From positions 1 through 5,942 of the forward strand of contig JAQWDO010000056.1 of NCBI GenBank assembly GCA_028705415.1: a stretch of DNA of 5,942 bases, read 5' to 3'. How positions within the stretch are numbered: position 1 is the stretch's first letter; each line of letters opens with the position of its first letter. The notes under the pieces are model-generated. The model had not been told where the DNA came from. It searched no databases and saw only the letters and a list, made by a program, of their open reading frames with translations. The stretch comes from Dehalococcoidales bacterium (GTDB lineage Bacteria; Chloroflexota; Dehalococcoidia; Dehalococcoidales; CSSed11-197). Of this stretch, positions 5,461 to 5,942 are shown one piece after another. The translations under genes and the position numbers were made by a program.

Positions 5461-5942
5461 CTTTCTTCCCCCCCTTGGTAGTATTGAATAAACGCATGTT
5501 TGCCACGAGCAACCCGCATTCGGACCGCATCCTCGGATATGCCCTGCATGGCTGCTATCTCACGGTATTTGAAGCCATATACCAGGTGTAATAAAAGGCA
5601 GATTCTCATATTTAATGGTACCGCCCGTAGAGCTTCCCGGATTTCTATCTGCTCGGAGACCTCTGCTTCAACTTCCTCACGCACTGGTGTTTTATGATGG
5701 TCCAGGCTCAAAAAGGAAAGGATCTTTGCCCGCCTGAAATGCTTATACGCATTATTGGTAGCTATGCGGTAGAGCCATGCCCTCAGATTGGTAATATTTT
5801 GGGTTTTAAGAATTCCTTCATATGCCTGCACAAACGTATCCTGGGCAAGATCACGAGCCAGTTCATGTTCTCTTGTAAGCCTGAATAAGTAGCTAAAGAT
5901 TTGTGCCTGGTAATGTTCGACAATAGAGCCGAAGGCATCGGT
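5457..5942 (-). CDS. ECF-type RNA polymerase sigma factor, N-terminus outside window
   Basis: 161 residues are visible; the frame is open to the right edge, so the start and promoter are not seen. ECF sigma factors direct RNA polymerase to stress- or signal-specific promoters and consist of regions 2 and 4 only. Region 2 shows FGSIVEHY at the visible start, DLAQDTF (visible residues 31-37, the region 2.2 signature) and LRAWLYRIATNNAYKHFRR (53-71, regions 2.3-2.4). After an acidic linker, region 4 begins near 100; ALRAVPLNMR is followed by the helix-turn-helix YGFKYREIAAMQGISEDAV at 122-140 and RMRVARGKHAF. Judged against usual ECF lengths only about 10-25 residues are missing. It is co-transcribed with the downstream zinc-finger anti-sigma factor by ATGA overlap, so the two are almost certainly partners, and such operons are commonly autoregulated. 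Confidence 0.92.
   Translation of the reverse strand, partial: TDAFGSIVEHYQAQIFSYLFRLTREHELARDLAQDTFVQAYEGILKTQNITNLRAWLYRIATNNAYKHFRRAKILSFLSLDHHKTPVREEVEAEVSEQIEIREALRAVPLNMRICLLLHLVYGFKYREIAAMQGISEDAVRMRVARGKHAFIQYYQGGEER

Overview
The window looks like an ordinary bacterial chromosome segment of moderate, slightly AT-leaning composition that carries a small accessory defence or toxin-antitoxin insert. The organism is not certain. The DUF151-type nuclease, the ECF sigma/anti-sigma pair with a large extracytoplasmic sensor, the standard sigma-70-like promoters and the tRNA with an encoded CCA end would fit a Dehalococcoidia-like Chloroflexota. That is an impression from protein style, not a proven assignment.

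Left part (1-1240): a DNA adenine methyltransferase of the D12 (Dam-like) class runs leftward out of the window, with about 153 N-terminal residues visible. It is divergent from a complete DUF151 bifunctional-nuclease-family gene on the plus strand. The spacer between them holds a consensus promoter for the DUF151 gene and a long imperfect inverted repeat just upstream of the methylase.

Middle part (1381-3311): a two-gene plus-strand operon resembling a type IV (AbiE-like) toxin-antitoxin system. The first gene is an intact 374-residue AbiEi-like antitoxin/regulator. The second overlaps it by 31 bases and is an AbiEii-like nucleotidyltransferase, interrupted by an in-frame TAA at its 82nd codon. 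Coding similarity continues in the same frame after the stop, so this is a nonsense change and not a frameshift. The antitoxin promoter lies so close to the start codon that the mRNA may be leaderless.

Right part (3312-5942): an AT-rich, apparently non-coding stretch leads to a minus-strand tRNA-Arg(CCU) with its own near-perfect promoter. A second mostly non-coding stretch follows, then a minus-strand operon of an ECF sigma factor (N-terminus cut by the window edge) and a membrane-anchored zinc-finger anti-sigma factor, joined by a 4-base ATGA overlap.

How the genes relate: the sigma/anti-sigma pair forms one signalling unit and the AbiE-like pair forms another, now probably decayed. The methylase and DUF151 genes share only a divergent control region. 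I see no integrase, transposase, CRISPR array or clearly new multi-gene system. The most interesting points are the broken toxin beside an intact antitoxin, the possible leaderless autoregulated promoter, and the multidomain anti-sigma factor.
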